Of a DNA stretch of 43,602 bases, positions 33,712-41,308 are shown piece after piece. Below the pieces are notes generated by a model, which made no database searches, was not told the DNA's origin, and saw nothing but the letters and a program-made list of their open reading frames with translations. The stretch lies in assembly GCA_947624665.1 (NCBI GenBank), contig CANQLK010000001.1, forward strand, positions 1-43,602, written 5' to 3'. Both the position numbers and the translations under genes were made by a program. Position 1 is the first letter of the stretch; every line of letters starts with the position of its first letter. Origin of the DNA: Candidatus Gastranaerophilales bacterium. GTDB taxonomy: Bacteria; Cyanobacteriota; Vampirovibrionia; Gastranaerophilales; Gastranaerophilaceae.

Positions 33712-35493
33712 ATGGAAAAGAATAACGAAACTTTGCATATATTAAGGCACTCGGCTTCTCATATAATGGCACAGGCTGTACAAAAATTGTTTCCGACGGC
33801 AAAGCTTGCCATAGGTCCTGCCATAGACAACGGATTTTATTATGATTTTGATTTGGAAGGACACTCCTTTACCGAAGAAGACTTGGCTAACATCGAAGCC
33901 GAGATGAAAAATATTCTTAAACATAATCTTACTTTTGAAAAATATCAAATTCCTGACGTACAAAAACAAATAGATGAATTTAAAGCTCAAGGTGAAATAT
34001 ATAAAGCGGAATTATTGGAAGAACATAGAAATGACAATCCTACTTTATATTTAACAAAAGATAAAGACGGAAATGTTTTATTTAATGACTTATGCTCAGG
34101 GCCTCACGTTCCAAACACCACATTTATTAAAGGTAATGCAATAAAATTACTGAAAGTTGCAGGTGCATACTGGAGAGGCAGTGAGAAAAACAAAATGCTT
34201 CAAAGAATATATGCAACGGCATTTTGGAATAAAGAAGATTTGGAAAAATATTTAAATTTTCTGGAAGAAGCACAAAAGCGTGACCATAGAAAACTGGGAA
34301 GTCAGCTTGATTTATTCAGTGTAAGAGAAGAAATCGGAGGCGGGCTTGTTCTTTGGCATCCGAATTTAGCCGTTGTCAGAGAAGAAATTGAAAATTACTG
34401 GAGATCGGAACATAGAAAAAGAGGTTATGTAATTGTACATTCTCCTCAAATCGCAAAATCAAAATTATGGGAATTATCGGGGCACATTGACCACTATAGA
34501 GAAAATATGTTCTTTATACAAAAAGACAGCGAAGAAGATGAACAATATATAGTTAAACCGATGAACTGTCCGTTCCATATAATGATATATCAGGCAAACA
34601 GACATTCATACCGCTCATTACCGTTAAGAATGGCAGAACTTGGAACCGTATACAGACGTGAAAAATCAGGTGCACTATCAGGTTTAACACGTGTACAAGG
34701 TTTTACTCAGGATGATGCGCATATTTTCTGCACACCGGAGCAACTTGTTGATGAAATTAACGCTATTATTGATTTTGTAGCGGATACAATGAAAATATTT
34801 AATATGAGTTTTGAAGTAGAACTTTCAACCCGCCCCGAAAGCTATGTCGGCGACCTTAAAAATTGGGAATTGGCAGAAGCAGGTTTAAAAGAAGCTATGG
34901 ACAAGCGTGGTATGCAATATGAAATAAATGAAGGCGACGGTGCATTCTACGGGCCTAAAATCGATTTTAAAGTAAAGGATGCAATAGGCAGAACTTGGCA
35001 GTGTGCTACTATCCAACTTGATTTTAACCTACCTGAAAGATTTGAAATAAAATATCAGGATAAAGACGGTCAAATGAAAACTCCTGTTATGCTTCATAGG
35101 GTTATTTTCGGTTCAATGGAAAGATTTCACGGCATTTTAATTGAACATTATGCGGGCGCTTTCCCAATATGGCTTGCTCCGACTCAGGTTTGTGTTGTTC
35201 CTATTTCGGAACGTCACAACGATTATGCTAAACAGGTTTATGATAAACTGTTTGCAGCAGGTATTAGGGTAAATCTTGACGACAGAAATGAAAGTATGAA
35301 TTATAAAATCCGTGAAGCTTTGCAGGATAAGAAAATTCCTTATGTACTTGTTATGGGAGATAAAGAAATAGAAAATAATCAAGTATCAGTAAGAATTAGA
35401 GGTATCGGCGAGGCAGGATGTACTTCACTTGATGATTTTATTCAAAAAGCTTTAACTAAAATCAGTTCTAAATCTGCGGATTTAAGTTTGTAA
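33712..35493 (+). CDS. thrS: Threonyl-tRNA synthetase without TGS domain
   Basis: A class II synthetase of 593 residues charging tRNA-Thr. The editing domain begins immediately (HILRHSASHIMAQAV with the HxxxH pair, DLCSGPHV). The catalytic core shows MNCPFHIMIY with the zinc Cys, ELGTVYRREKSGALSGLTRV (motif 2) and VQGFTQDDAHIFC. An anticodon-binding domain closes the protein from about residue 490. The ~60-residue N-terminal TGS domain of the E. coli-type protein is missing, and only 37 bp precede the start, so it is not hidden upstream. I recall cyanobacterial ThrRS having this form. GGGAG precedes the start. Confidence 0.96.
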   Translation: MEKNNETLHILRHSASHIMAQAVQKLFPTAKLAIGPAIDNGFYYDFDLEGHSFTEEDLANIEAEMKNILKHNLTFEKYQIPDVQKQIDEFKAQGEIYKAELLEEHRNDNPTLYLTKDKDGNVLFNDLCSGPHVPNTTFIKGNAIKLLKVAGAYWRGSEKNKMLQRIYATAFWNKEDLEKYLNFLEEAQKRDHRKLGSQLDLFSVREEIGGGLVLWHPNLAVVREEIENYWRSEHRKRGYVIVHSPQIAKSKLWELSGHIDHYRENMFFIQKDSEEDEQYIVKPMNCPFHIMIYQANRHSYRSLPLRMAELGTVYRREKSGALSGLTRVQGFTQDDAHIFCTPEQLVDEINAIIDFVADTMKIFNMSFEVELSTRPESYVGDLKNWELAEAGLKEAMDKRGMQYEINEGDGAFYGPKIDFKVKDAIGRTWQCATIQLDFNLPERFEIKYQDKDGQMKTPVMLHRVIFGSMERFHGILIEHYAGAFPIWLAPTQVCVVPISERHNDYAKQVYDKLFAAGIRVNLDDRNESMNYKIREALQDKKIPYVLVMGDKEIENNQVSVRIRGIGEAGCTSLDDFIQKALTKISSKSADLSL

Positions 35494-35508
35494 TTATTTT
35501 GTTTAAAG

Positions 35509-35541
35509 AAGCAAGTGCCTTAAAATAAGGCACTTGCTTTT
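35509..35541 (+). terminator. Rho-independent terminator of thrS
   Basis: AAGCAAGTGCCTTA (35509-35522) and its exact complement (35526-35539) form a 14-bp stem with a 3-base loop and end in TTTT, 16 bases after the thrS stop. Confidence 0.93.
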
Positions 35542-35604
35542 GCTAAATATTCCTTTTTTTAAAATTAAAAATTATTAAAGAATAAAAAAATAATTTTAAT
35601 TTAA

Positions 35605-35792
35605 GTCAGCTCTAATGGAGAATAATAGAAAATCTTATTGAAGAAACAGCAAGACGAGCACTGTTTGAGCGGAGCAACGCAAAGCGAACCGCTGAGCCGA
35701 TGGCGAAGCGTGTGAGATTTTAAAAGAAGCAAAGCGAGTTTGCGAGTCTTTGCTGAAATTTAGATTTTCTTTATTCGCAATTCGAAGCTGAC
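35605..35792 (+). repeat. Intergenic repeat family B, copy 1 (MITE-like, with imperfect terminal inverted repeats)
   Basis: The left end 35605-35635 (GTCAGCTCTAATGGAG...) and the right end 35762-35792 are imperfect inverted repeats, both containing GTCAGCT and AGAAAATCT in matching order. Both ends are flanked by TTAA/TAATTTAA-like sequence. The middle is GC-richer and repetitive (CGAG, GCGAA units). At least 60 bases of the right end, plus about 40 bases beyond it, recur in reverse complement at the end of the window. It encodes no credible protein and fits a small non-autonomous element. Confidence 0.8.
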
Positions 35793-35821
35793 GTAATTAA
35801 ATTATTTTTTTAATATTAAAT

Positions 35822-35986
35822 AAAAAAGAGAAATTGGATAACGGATACTACGCTTCTATTTTACTAAATTCAACCTAAGGCTTCGTAACTCCCGATTTCA
35901 TCGGTTCAAACAGACGAAGCCTTGACGTTGTTTCATTAAGTAAAATTACGAAGCTCCGTATATGTTCTCCAATTCCTCTTTTTTTA
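35822..35986. repeat. Long imperfect cruciform (nested inverted repeat)
   Basis: The outer arms are about 45-50 bases each, imperfectly paired (left 35822-35868, right 35936-35986). An inner perfect 10-bp stem AAGGCTTCGT/ACGAAGCCTT lies at 35877-35886 and 35914-35923. The innermost stem is CCGAT/ATCGG at 35892-35896 and 35900-35904. The whole could fold as one extended hairpin of about 165 bases in DNA or RNA, and it sits next to repeat B. The right arm ends in CTCTTTTTTTATTTT, so it could also act as a plus-strand terminator. Together with repeat B and the thrS terminator it accounts for the 35494-36035 gap. Confidence 0.75.
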
Positions 35987-36035
35987 TTTTTTTTCTTTTC
36001 GAATAAAAAATAATTTAATTTATAACTATCCAACC

Positions 36036-37118
36036 CTATTTTGTTTTTTTATAATCATACCATTTTTCAAAGGTTGAAAAATATATTTTTGTATAATTTT
36101 TTACGCCTTTTTCAACTCTATAGATTTTATCGAAAAAGAAATTTATAGGATAATATCTTAAAAATGACATATTTGTAAATCTGTCAATAAGAAAAAGTGT
36201 TCTGTTTCTAACAAATTCTTTATCTTCCTCGCACATACCCAGATTTTTAAAATCATGTTTCATCATATTAAAAAATTTTCTTTTATACGGCAATCTGACT
36301 TTCATAAACCACCAGTATAAAGTTATTACTTTATAATCCCAATAAAAATATTTCATTTCGTCAAATAAATCAATTTTTTTAAGATTATCACCAATCAGAT
36401 TAAATATTTTAAAATAATCAAAGAAAAGATAATTTCTGGAATTGGTAACGGCATTTTTTCTGTTATATCTGTAATAAATTAAATCTTCTCTGAGAACGGA
36501 CATTTTTTCAGCCTTAAAAAGAGCATCATAAACAAAAACATTATCTTCAAAATAAATACCACCAGGGAATTTAACATTTTTGTTTATAAGAAAACTTCTT
36601 TTATACATTTTATCCCAAGGCACACTTGTCTGCCAAAATACACTATATTTAATATCTCTCCAACTGAATGTCTTATTATCAAATTCAACAGGAATTTGCT
36701 TTAATTTGGCATAAACATGTTTTTTGTCAATTTTTCCGGTTTTATCATCAAACTGATTCCAAGTACACAAGGTAATATCAGCACCTGTTTGAACTATTTT
36801 ATTATATAATTTTTCGACAGCATTAAGCTCCATATAATCATCGCCGTCTATAAAGAAAATATATTCTCCTCTTGCCATTTGAACGCCGAAATTTCTTGCA
36901 ATTCCTTGTTTTAGATTTGAAGAATTTTTGTATATTACAAACCTATCATCTTTATTTGCATATTCTTGAACTATTTCAAGAGTTCTATCCGTAGATTTAT
37001 TATCTACTACTATTATTTCTATATCCCTTAATGTTTGATTTACTACAGAATCTAATGTTTTTCTTATATATTTTTCAACATTATAAACAGCTAAAACAAC
37101 ACTAACTTTAATTGACAT
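36036..37118 (-). CDS. Glycosyltransferase family 2
   Basis: ATG 37118 with GAGG five bases upstream is chosen over a GTG two codons earlier that overlaps the binding site. The 360-residue product has the GT-A start VSVVLAVYNVEKYIRKTLDS and IIVVDNKSTDRTLEI. The metal-binding DxD-type motif is FFIDGDDYMEL (about 89-99). FEDNVFVYDALFKAEKM follows as the acceptor-side helix. The C-terminal third is basic and aromatic and may contact the membrane. It probably adds sugars to a surface polysaccharide or lipid-linked glycan; donor and acceptor are unknown. Confidence 0.9.
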   Translation of the reverse strand: MSIKVSVVLAVYNVEKYIRKTLDSVVNQTLRDIEIIVVDNKSTDRTLEIVQEYANKDDRFVIYKNSSNLKQGIARNFGVQMARGEYIFFIDGDDYMELNAVEKLYNKIVQTGADITLCTWNQFDDKTGKIDKKHVYAKLKQIPVEFDNKTFSWRDIKYSVFWQTSVPWDKMYKRSFLINKNVKFPGGIYFEDNVFVYDALFKAEKMSVLREDLIYYRYNRKNAVTNSRNYLFFDYFKIFNLIGDNLKKIDLFDEMKYFYWDYKVITLYWWFMKVRLPYKRKFFNMMKHDFKNLGMCEEDKEFVRNRTLFLIDRFTNMSFLRYYPINFFFDKIYRVEKGVKNYTKIYFSTFEKWYDYKKTK

Positions 37119-37199
37119 ATTCACCTCGTTTTAATAATTATAAAACAATCCTTTTAATTATGCTAAAAGTAATCTGAAAAATTTTGATATAATTTATAT

Positions 37200-37496
37200 A
37201 TGATACTAAAAGAATTTTCAAAATATTTACGAGAGAATGAAGATAAAAGCTCGGTATTATTGTTAAATAAATGGATAATGGAGCGGTTGCAAAAGCCTTC
37301 ATTAAATAAAGTTGATATTATATTAAAGACAGAATTATATTTTCTAAAAAACAATAATAATAAAACTTTAATAATAGCAAAAAGCGAAACGGGCAGAATT
37401 TTATTGAATGCTTTATACAATTTTGCATTAAGTTTTGAGCAGTACAAGCTCGCAAAATTCTTGCATGATAAAAAGTCTAATGATTTTACAAACTAA
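37200..37496 (+). CDS. Small hypothetical protein (98 aa)
   Basis: This reading frame lies alone on the plus strand between two minus-strand glycosyltransferases. The product starts MILKEFSKYLRENEDKSSVL, appears all-helical, and contains LIIAKSETGRILLNALYNFA. No domain is recognised. The ribosome-binding site is weak. A minus-strand frame (37163-37447) overlaps it and is less protein-like. The charge pattern and near-complete use of the gap support the plus-strand frame, with modest certainty. Confidence 0.4.
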   Translation: MILKEFSKYLRENEDKSSVLLLNKWIMERLQKPSLNKVDIILKTELYFLKNNNNKTLIIAKSETGRILLNALYNFALSFEQYKLAKFLHDKKSNDFTN

Positions 37497-37497
37497 T

Positions 37498-38538
37498 TTA
37501 ATAATGTTTATATAATTCTTCAGCTTTTTTAGACGGAAAATGAATTAAACCCAGAAAATAACTTATTGTATATACAAATGCAAATAATACAAAAGCTAAA
37601 TAAGTAAATAAAAATACTTTAAGTTTATTTGTTTTATATTTTTTTGTTTCAAAATTTTTAGTAATCAGAAAAGATTCATAAAAAATAATCAAAAATCCAA
37701 TTAATGGAAGTATAAAAGTAATATTTGGATTAACTCCTGTTTTATAAAATACAAAATATAAAGCTATTAAAGAAAAAATCAAAATAACAGGTATAACTTC
37801 AATTAATAAATGTATAAAATTTATATTTTTTATTTTGAATAAATTATATGAATAATAATATCCGATACTATAAATTTTCCTTAAATAAGGAAAAAGTTTA
37901 TTTTCACGGTGGAAAACTGAAAAAGCGGGAATAAATCTAATTTTACATCCGTTTTTTTTCATTCTGTAAGAAAATTCATTATCTTCAGCCAAATAAATAT
38001 TTTCATCCATACCACCTAAACTTTCATAGGTTTGCCTTTTTATAAACAGATTAGAAGTAATAAATTCATAACAATCTTGTTCTTTAGTTTTAATATCAAT
38101 AATTTTTATCCATTCTTTAAAAGCTAAAAATCTGTTAAATCTTAAAAGTCTTAAACATCTTTGTTTATAATCATCGCTTTGCCAATTAAATTGACAACCT
38201 GTAACAGCATCATAATCTTTATTATTTTCAAGAAAATTTATGGCAATCTCCATCCAATTTTCATTCGGATAAGAATCTGAATCTAAGAAGGCTATATATT
38301 TTGAATTAGAATTTTTTACACCTAAATTTCTTTTTGCAGACATATTTCTATTTACGGATTTTATAATTTTTATATTTTTATCATTTTTAAAATCCGGATA
38401 TTCATTAATTTCATCAAGAATTAATATTATTTCAACTATTTTATATAACTTCCTTATTTCATTAATAGTTTTACATAAAATAAAATCAATATTTCTTGAC
38501 GGAATAATTATAGAAACTAAATTTTCAAACAATTCCAT
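37498..38538 (-). CDS. Glycosyltransferase family 2 with C-terminal membrane helices
   Basis: A 346-residue protein whose N-terminal GT-A domain shows VSIIIPSRNIDFILCKTI, an EIILILDE strand, MSAKRNLGVKNSNSKYIAFL and the DSDSYPNENW metal motif (about 91-100). AEDNEFSYRMKKNGCKIRFI follows, where the ED pair is the usual catalytic base region. Three to four hydrophobic helices at about 240-330 anchor it in the membrane. It lies 5 bp after the radical SAM gene and is clearly co-transcribed with it. Confidence 0.9.
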   Translation of the reverse strand: MELFENLVSIIIPSRNIDFILCKTINEIRKLYKIVEIILILDEINEYPDFKNDKNIKIIKSVNRNMSAKRNLGVKNSNSKYIAFLDSDSYPNENWMEIAINFLENNKDYDAVTGCQFNWQSDDYKQRCLRLLRFNRFLAFKEWIKIIDIKTKEQDCYEFITSNLFIKRQTYESLGGMDENIYLAEDNEFSYRMKKNGCKIRFIPAFSVFHRENKLFPYLRKIYSIGYYYSYNLFKIKNINFIHLLIEVIPVILIFSLIALYFVFYKTGVNPNITFILPLIGFLIIFYESFLITKNFETKKYKTNKLKVFLFTYLAFVLFAFVYTISYFLGLIHFPSKKAEELYKHY

Positions 38539-38543
38539 ATTTT

Positions 38544-39650
38544 TTACTTTTTAAATATATTTTTCATTATATAATAAAATATTTCAGGATAATATCTATA
38601 ATATGAAAAAATATTTAAAAACCAGCTGCATTCATAAGTACAAAAACATTTAGATTTTGATATATTTTTTTTAACATTTAAAGCGTTTAAAGATTTCCAT
38701 AGATTTAAAAAGTTAAAATCAAAATCACTTAAATTACCCATTTTTTGATTTAATAACTCGCAAGGAAAAACGTCACCGTTGCTATATATAATACCCGTTA
38801 AGCTTCCTGCCTTACAAGGTGAAATATATTTATTATTAGCAAAAGTTTCTAATACATATTTCCAAAGTATTTTATTTTTAACATTTAGAGCTATTTTTGT
38901 TAATGAATTATTTTTATATTCATTGAAAATTCCTTTATTATAGTCTAAATTTATTTGTTTTTGTATTTTTTCATAAGTTTTAATCAAATTATTTTTTAGA
39001 TTTTCATTTAAAAATTTGGCATTATCTCCTCTTATTAACGGGCAGTTAATATTTTTAACTTGCAAAATATCTCTTATATATTCGTAAGTTTCAAATGCGC
39101 TTTCATAATTGGAAGGACTTAACGTTATTTGAAAAGTTGCATTAAATTTATTTCCGTAGCTTTTCACAATTTTATATGATTCAAATACTTTATTGTGTAA
39201 GTCTTTAATACCTCTATAATCAGAATGTTTTTCACCTATAAAATCATAAGAAAAAAAGAAAAAAAGAGGTAAATTATATTTGGAAGCGGATTTTAAAAAA
39301 TTTTCTATTTTATCAGGCATACTTCCATTAGTTGGAATAACAATAGAATCAGTCGTAGAATTTTTATACCATATATAAGCTATTTCAAAAATATCATCTC
39401 TTAAGAAAGGTTCACCACCCGTTAAAGCAACATTTTTTAAACAATTTCCGGATGTTGATGCAATTTTTTCAATATTTTCCAATATAAGTTCGTCTTTTTT
39501 TGTTTTAAAATCAACGAAACAATGAGGACATCTTGCATTACATCTTTCTGTTATAAAATGAGTTAATGATATTGGATATCTGTTAGAAATAAATGCATTA
39601 TATAAAAAGTTTAGCTTATTTATTTTTTTATTTTTTAATTTCACGTGCAT
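38544..39650 (-). CDS. Radical SAM protein with SPASM-type C-terminus
   Basis: ATG 39650 (MHVKLKNKKINKL) is preferred; a TTG at 39662 is possible. The radical SAM cluster motif is ITERCNARCPHCFVDF (CxxxCxxC, near residues 40-47). VALTGGEPFLRDDIFEIAYI and IVIPTNGSMPDKI follow as expected. In the C-terminal part, SPCKAGSLTGIIYSNGDVFP, CELLNQKMGNL and a final KCFCTYECSWF provide Cys residues for an auxiliary SPASM cluster. SPASM enzymes mature peptides or modify sugars or lipids; the substrate is not visible. No precursor peptide was recognised nearby. Confidence 0.88.
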   Translation of the reverse strand: MHVKLKNKKINKLNFLYNAFISNRYPISLTHFITERCNARCPHCFVDFKTKKDELILENIEKIASTSGNCLKNVALTGGEPFLRDDIFEIAYIWYKNSTTDSIVIPTNGSMPDKIENFLKSASKYNLPLFFFFSYDFIGEKHSDYRGIKDLHNKVFESYKIVKSYGNKFNATFQITLSPSNYESAFETYEYIRDILQVKNINCPLIRGDNAKFLNENLKNNLIKTYEKIQKQINLDYNKGIFNEYKNNSLTKIALNVKNKILWKYVLETFANNKYISPCKAGSLTGIIYSNGDVFPCELLNQKMGNLSDFDFNFLNLWKSLNALNVKKNISKSKCFCTYECSWFLNIFSYYRYYPEIFYYIMKNIFKK

Positions 39651-39782
39651 ATTCCAAAACAATAATATTAAAATAAAAAACTATATAAAATTCAATATTT
39701 ATAAATTTATTAATTAAGTTTTGAACATATTTATTATTAAAAATTATTTTATACAAAGATGAAAAAAACGTAAAAAGCAAAT

Positions 39783-39809
39783 AAAAAGGCATGGTTTCAT
39801 GCCTTTTTT
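39783..39809 (+). terminator. Terminator-like hairpin without an obvious gene
   Basis: AAAAAGGCATG (39783-39793) and CATGCCTTTTT (39798-39808) form an 11-bp perfect stem with a GTTT loop and a T6 tail on the plus strand. The only gene on that side (38544-39650) runs the other way. It may end an unannotated small RNA from about 39670-39780, or shield the origin from transcription. Confidence 0.7.
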
Positions 39810-40045
39810 GTATTAAAAATTTACAATTTATTTTTTTTAAACCTGTATAAAACTTGTAGAAAACTATTTCAAATCTTGTTTAAAATTTGAATTATTATAT
39901 CAATAACTTTTTCAATTTCTAAATACAAATTTCTTTTTAAACAAATTTATACATATTTTTATACAGTTTTATACAGGTTTTTAAACAGACTAAAAGTCTA
40001 ATGAATATAAGATAATCAGATAGTTTTCTACAATAAAAAAATTAC

Positions 40046-40060
40046 TTATTACTACTATTA
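40046..40060 (+). other. DnaA-trio-like element
   Basis: Top strand TTA-TTA-CTA-CTA-TTA is five consecutive triplets. It fits the reported DnaA-trio consensus, 3'-(G/A)A(T/A)-5' on the bottom strand. It begins 13 bases after the DnaA-box-like site 40024-40032, in the same relative orientation as in Bacillus subtilis. Confidence 0.6.
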
Positions 40061-40149
40061 AAAATAAATTATTATATATAAATAATAAATAATAAAGAAA
40101 GAGAAAATCAATTAAATAAAATTTTTTAATCAAAATTTTATTTTTCTTA

Positions 40150-40180
40150 TATAATAAAGGAGTGCACAAAAAATAGAGGA
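40150..40180 (+). promoter_or_regulatory. Possible dnaN -10 element and ribosome-binding site
   Basis: TATAAT at 40150-40155 is a perfect -10 hexamer without an evident -35. AGAGGA at 40175-40180 is the ribosome-binding site for ATG 40186. Confidence 0.4.
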
Positions 40181-40185
40181 TAAAT

Positions 40186-41301
40186 ATGCTTTTTACAATA
40201 GATAAAGATTCTTTATTAAATAAATTAAAAATAGTTGAAAAAGTAACAGCTCAAAGAGGAAATGTACAGCCTGTACTATCAAATGTATTATTTGAAGCAA
40301 AAGAAAATACTCTAAACTTAAGTGCAACGGATTTGGAAATATCCGTAAAAGCAAAAACAACGGTAGCAGTTAAAAAAGAAGGTGCAATAACACTTCCTGC
40401 AAAGAAACTTTTGGAAATAGCAGCAAAATTACCTGATAAACCCGTTGAATTTGCATTAAATGAAGATACAAATATTGTAAATATAGTATGCGGAAACTCT
40501 AAATTTGAACTGATAGGAATTTCTGCTCAGGAATTTCCGAAAAGCGATGATGAAATACAAGACGGAACCGAGATAGAAATTGAAACCGAACCTTTATTGA
40601 AATCAATAAAAAATACGGTTTATGCAGCTGCTAATTATGAAAACAGAAATGTTATTTCGGGTGTATTTTGTTTAATAAAAGATAATAAACTTGAAATGGC
40701 TGCAACCGACGGTAACAGGTTAACAAGAATTATTGAAGCTATTAAAAATAAAGATTCTAAAACCGCTAAAATTGTTATTCCTTCTAAAACTTTAAATGAA
40801 TTTGTGAGGATTTGTTCTTTTTCTTCTGAAGAAAAAGTTATTTTAATAGTAAGTAAGTCAAAGTTAACAATAAAAACCTTAGGATTTGCAATAAATTCAA
40901 GGTTAATAGAAGGTGAATATCCTCCGTATGAACAGTTGATACCAAAAACTACGGCAAATAATTCTACAATATCAAGAGATGATTTAATACTTGCACTAGA
41001 CAGAGTTTCAACAATGGTAAATGACAGAACGAGTATTGTAAAATTTCTGTTCAGTAATAATAAATTGGTATTAAAAGCAGAAACACCGAATTCGGGAACT
41101 TCTGAAGATGTTATTGATTGCAATTATGACGGAGATGACCTTGCTATAGCTTTTAATTATAAATATGTATTGGATTCCATAAGAACAATGGAAGCAAAAA
41201 ATGTAAAAATAGGATTAAACGGAAGTTTATCGGCAACATTATTTAAACCTGACAGTGAAGAAAATTATATATGTCTTATAATGCCGATACAGATAAGATA
41301 G
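40186..41301 (+). CDS. dnaN: DNA polymerase III subunit beta (sliding clamp)
   Basis: This 371-residue product has the three repeated clamp domains. MLFTIDKDSLLNKLKIVEKV opens domain 1, with NVLFEAKENTLNLSATDLEI. Domain 2 shows NVISGVFCLIKDNKLEMAAT DGNRLTRI (in two parts). Domain 3 includes DDLILALDRVSTMVNDRTSI and ends YICLIMPIQIR, the typical 'xLxMPMRL'-type C-terminus. The homodimeric ring tethers the replicative polymerase and binds clamp-binding peptides. It is the first gene to the right of the putative origin and is followed 7 bp later by thrB. Confidence 0.97.
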   Translation: MLFTIDKDSLLNKLKIVEKVTAQRGNVQPVLSNVLFEAKENTLNLSATDLEISVKAKTTVAVKKEGAITLPAKKLLEIAAKLPDKPVEFALNEDTNIVNIVCGNSKFELIGISAQEFPKSDDEIQDGTEIEIETEPLLKSIKNTVYAAANYENRNVISGVFCLIKDNKLEMAATDGNRLTRIIEAIKNKDSKTAKIVIPSKTLNEFVRICSFSSEEKVILIVSKSKLTIKTLGFAINSRLIEGEYPPYEQLIPKTTANNSTISRDDLILALDRVSTMVNDRTSIVKFLFSNNKLVLKAETPNSGTSEDVIDCNYDGDDLAIAFNYKYVLDSIRTMEAKNVKIGLNGSLSATLFKPDSEENYICLIMPIQIR

Positions 41302-41308
41302 GTCAATT

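Larger units (their letters stand above)
39747..40148 (+). other. oriC: Putative chromosomal replication origin (oriC)
   Basis: The space between the divergent radical SAM and dnaN genes holds six exact copies of TTTT(A/C)TACA. They are at 39747-39755, 39844-39852 (minus), 39855-39863 (minus), 39957-39965, 39967-39975 and 40024-40032. A near match is at 39945-39953. The cyanobacterial DnaA box, as I recall it, is TTTTCCACA, one base different. Site 40024-40032 is followed by a DnaA-trio-like run and an almost pure A/T stretch at about 40061-40148 that could unwind first. dnaN lies directly downstream. dnaA is absent from the window. Function is inferred. Confidence 0.72.

Noticed and set aside
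35605..35986. Retron or reverse-transcriptase-linked non-coding RNA
   Set aside because: The structured region resembles such RNAs superficially, but there is no reverse transcriptase gene in the window and the sequence recurs as a repeat.
37163..37447. A minus-strand frame in the gap between the two GT2 genes
   Set aside because: Less protein-like than the overlapping plus-strand frame 37200-37496, although it lies on the same strand as its neighbours.
37498..39650. A RiPP biosynthetic cluster around the radical SAM gene
   Set aside because: No precursor peptide, RRE-domain protein, peptidase or exporter was found nearby, so I only note the SPASM domain.
40635..41123. A 162-codon minus-strand frame inside dnaN
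   Set aside because: dnaN is unambiguous on the other strand; this is an antisense shadow.
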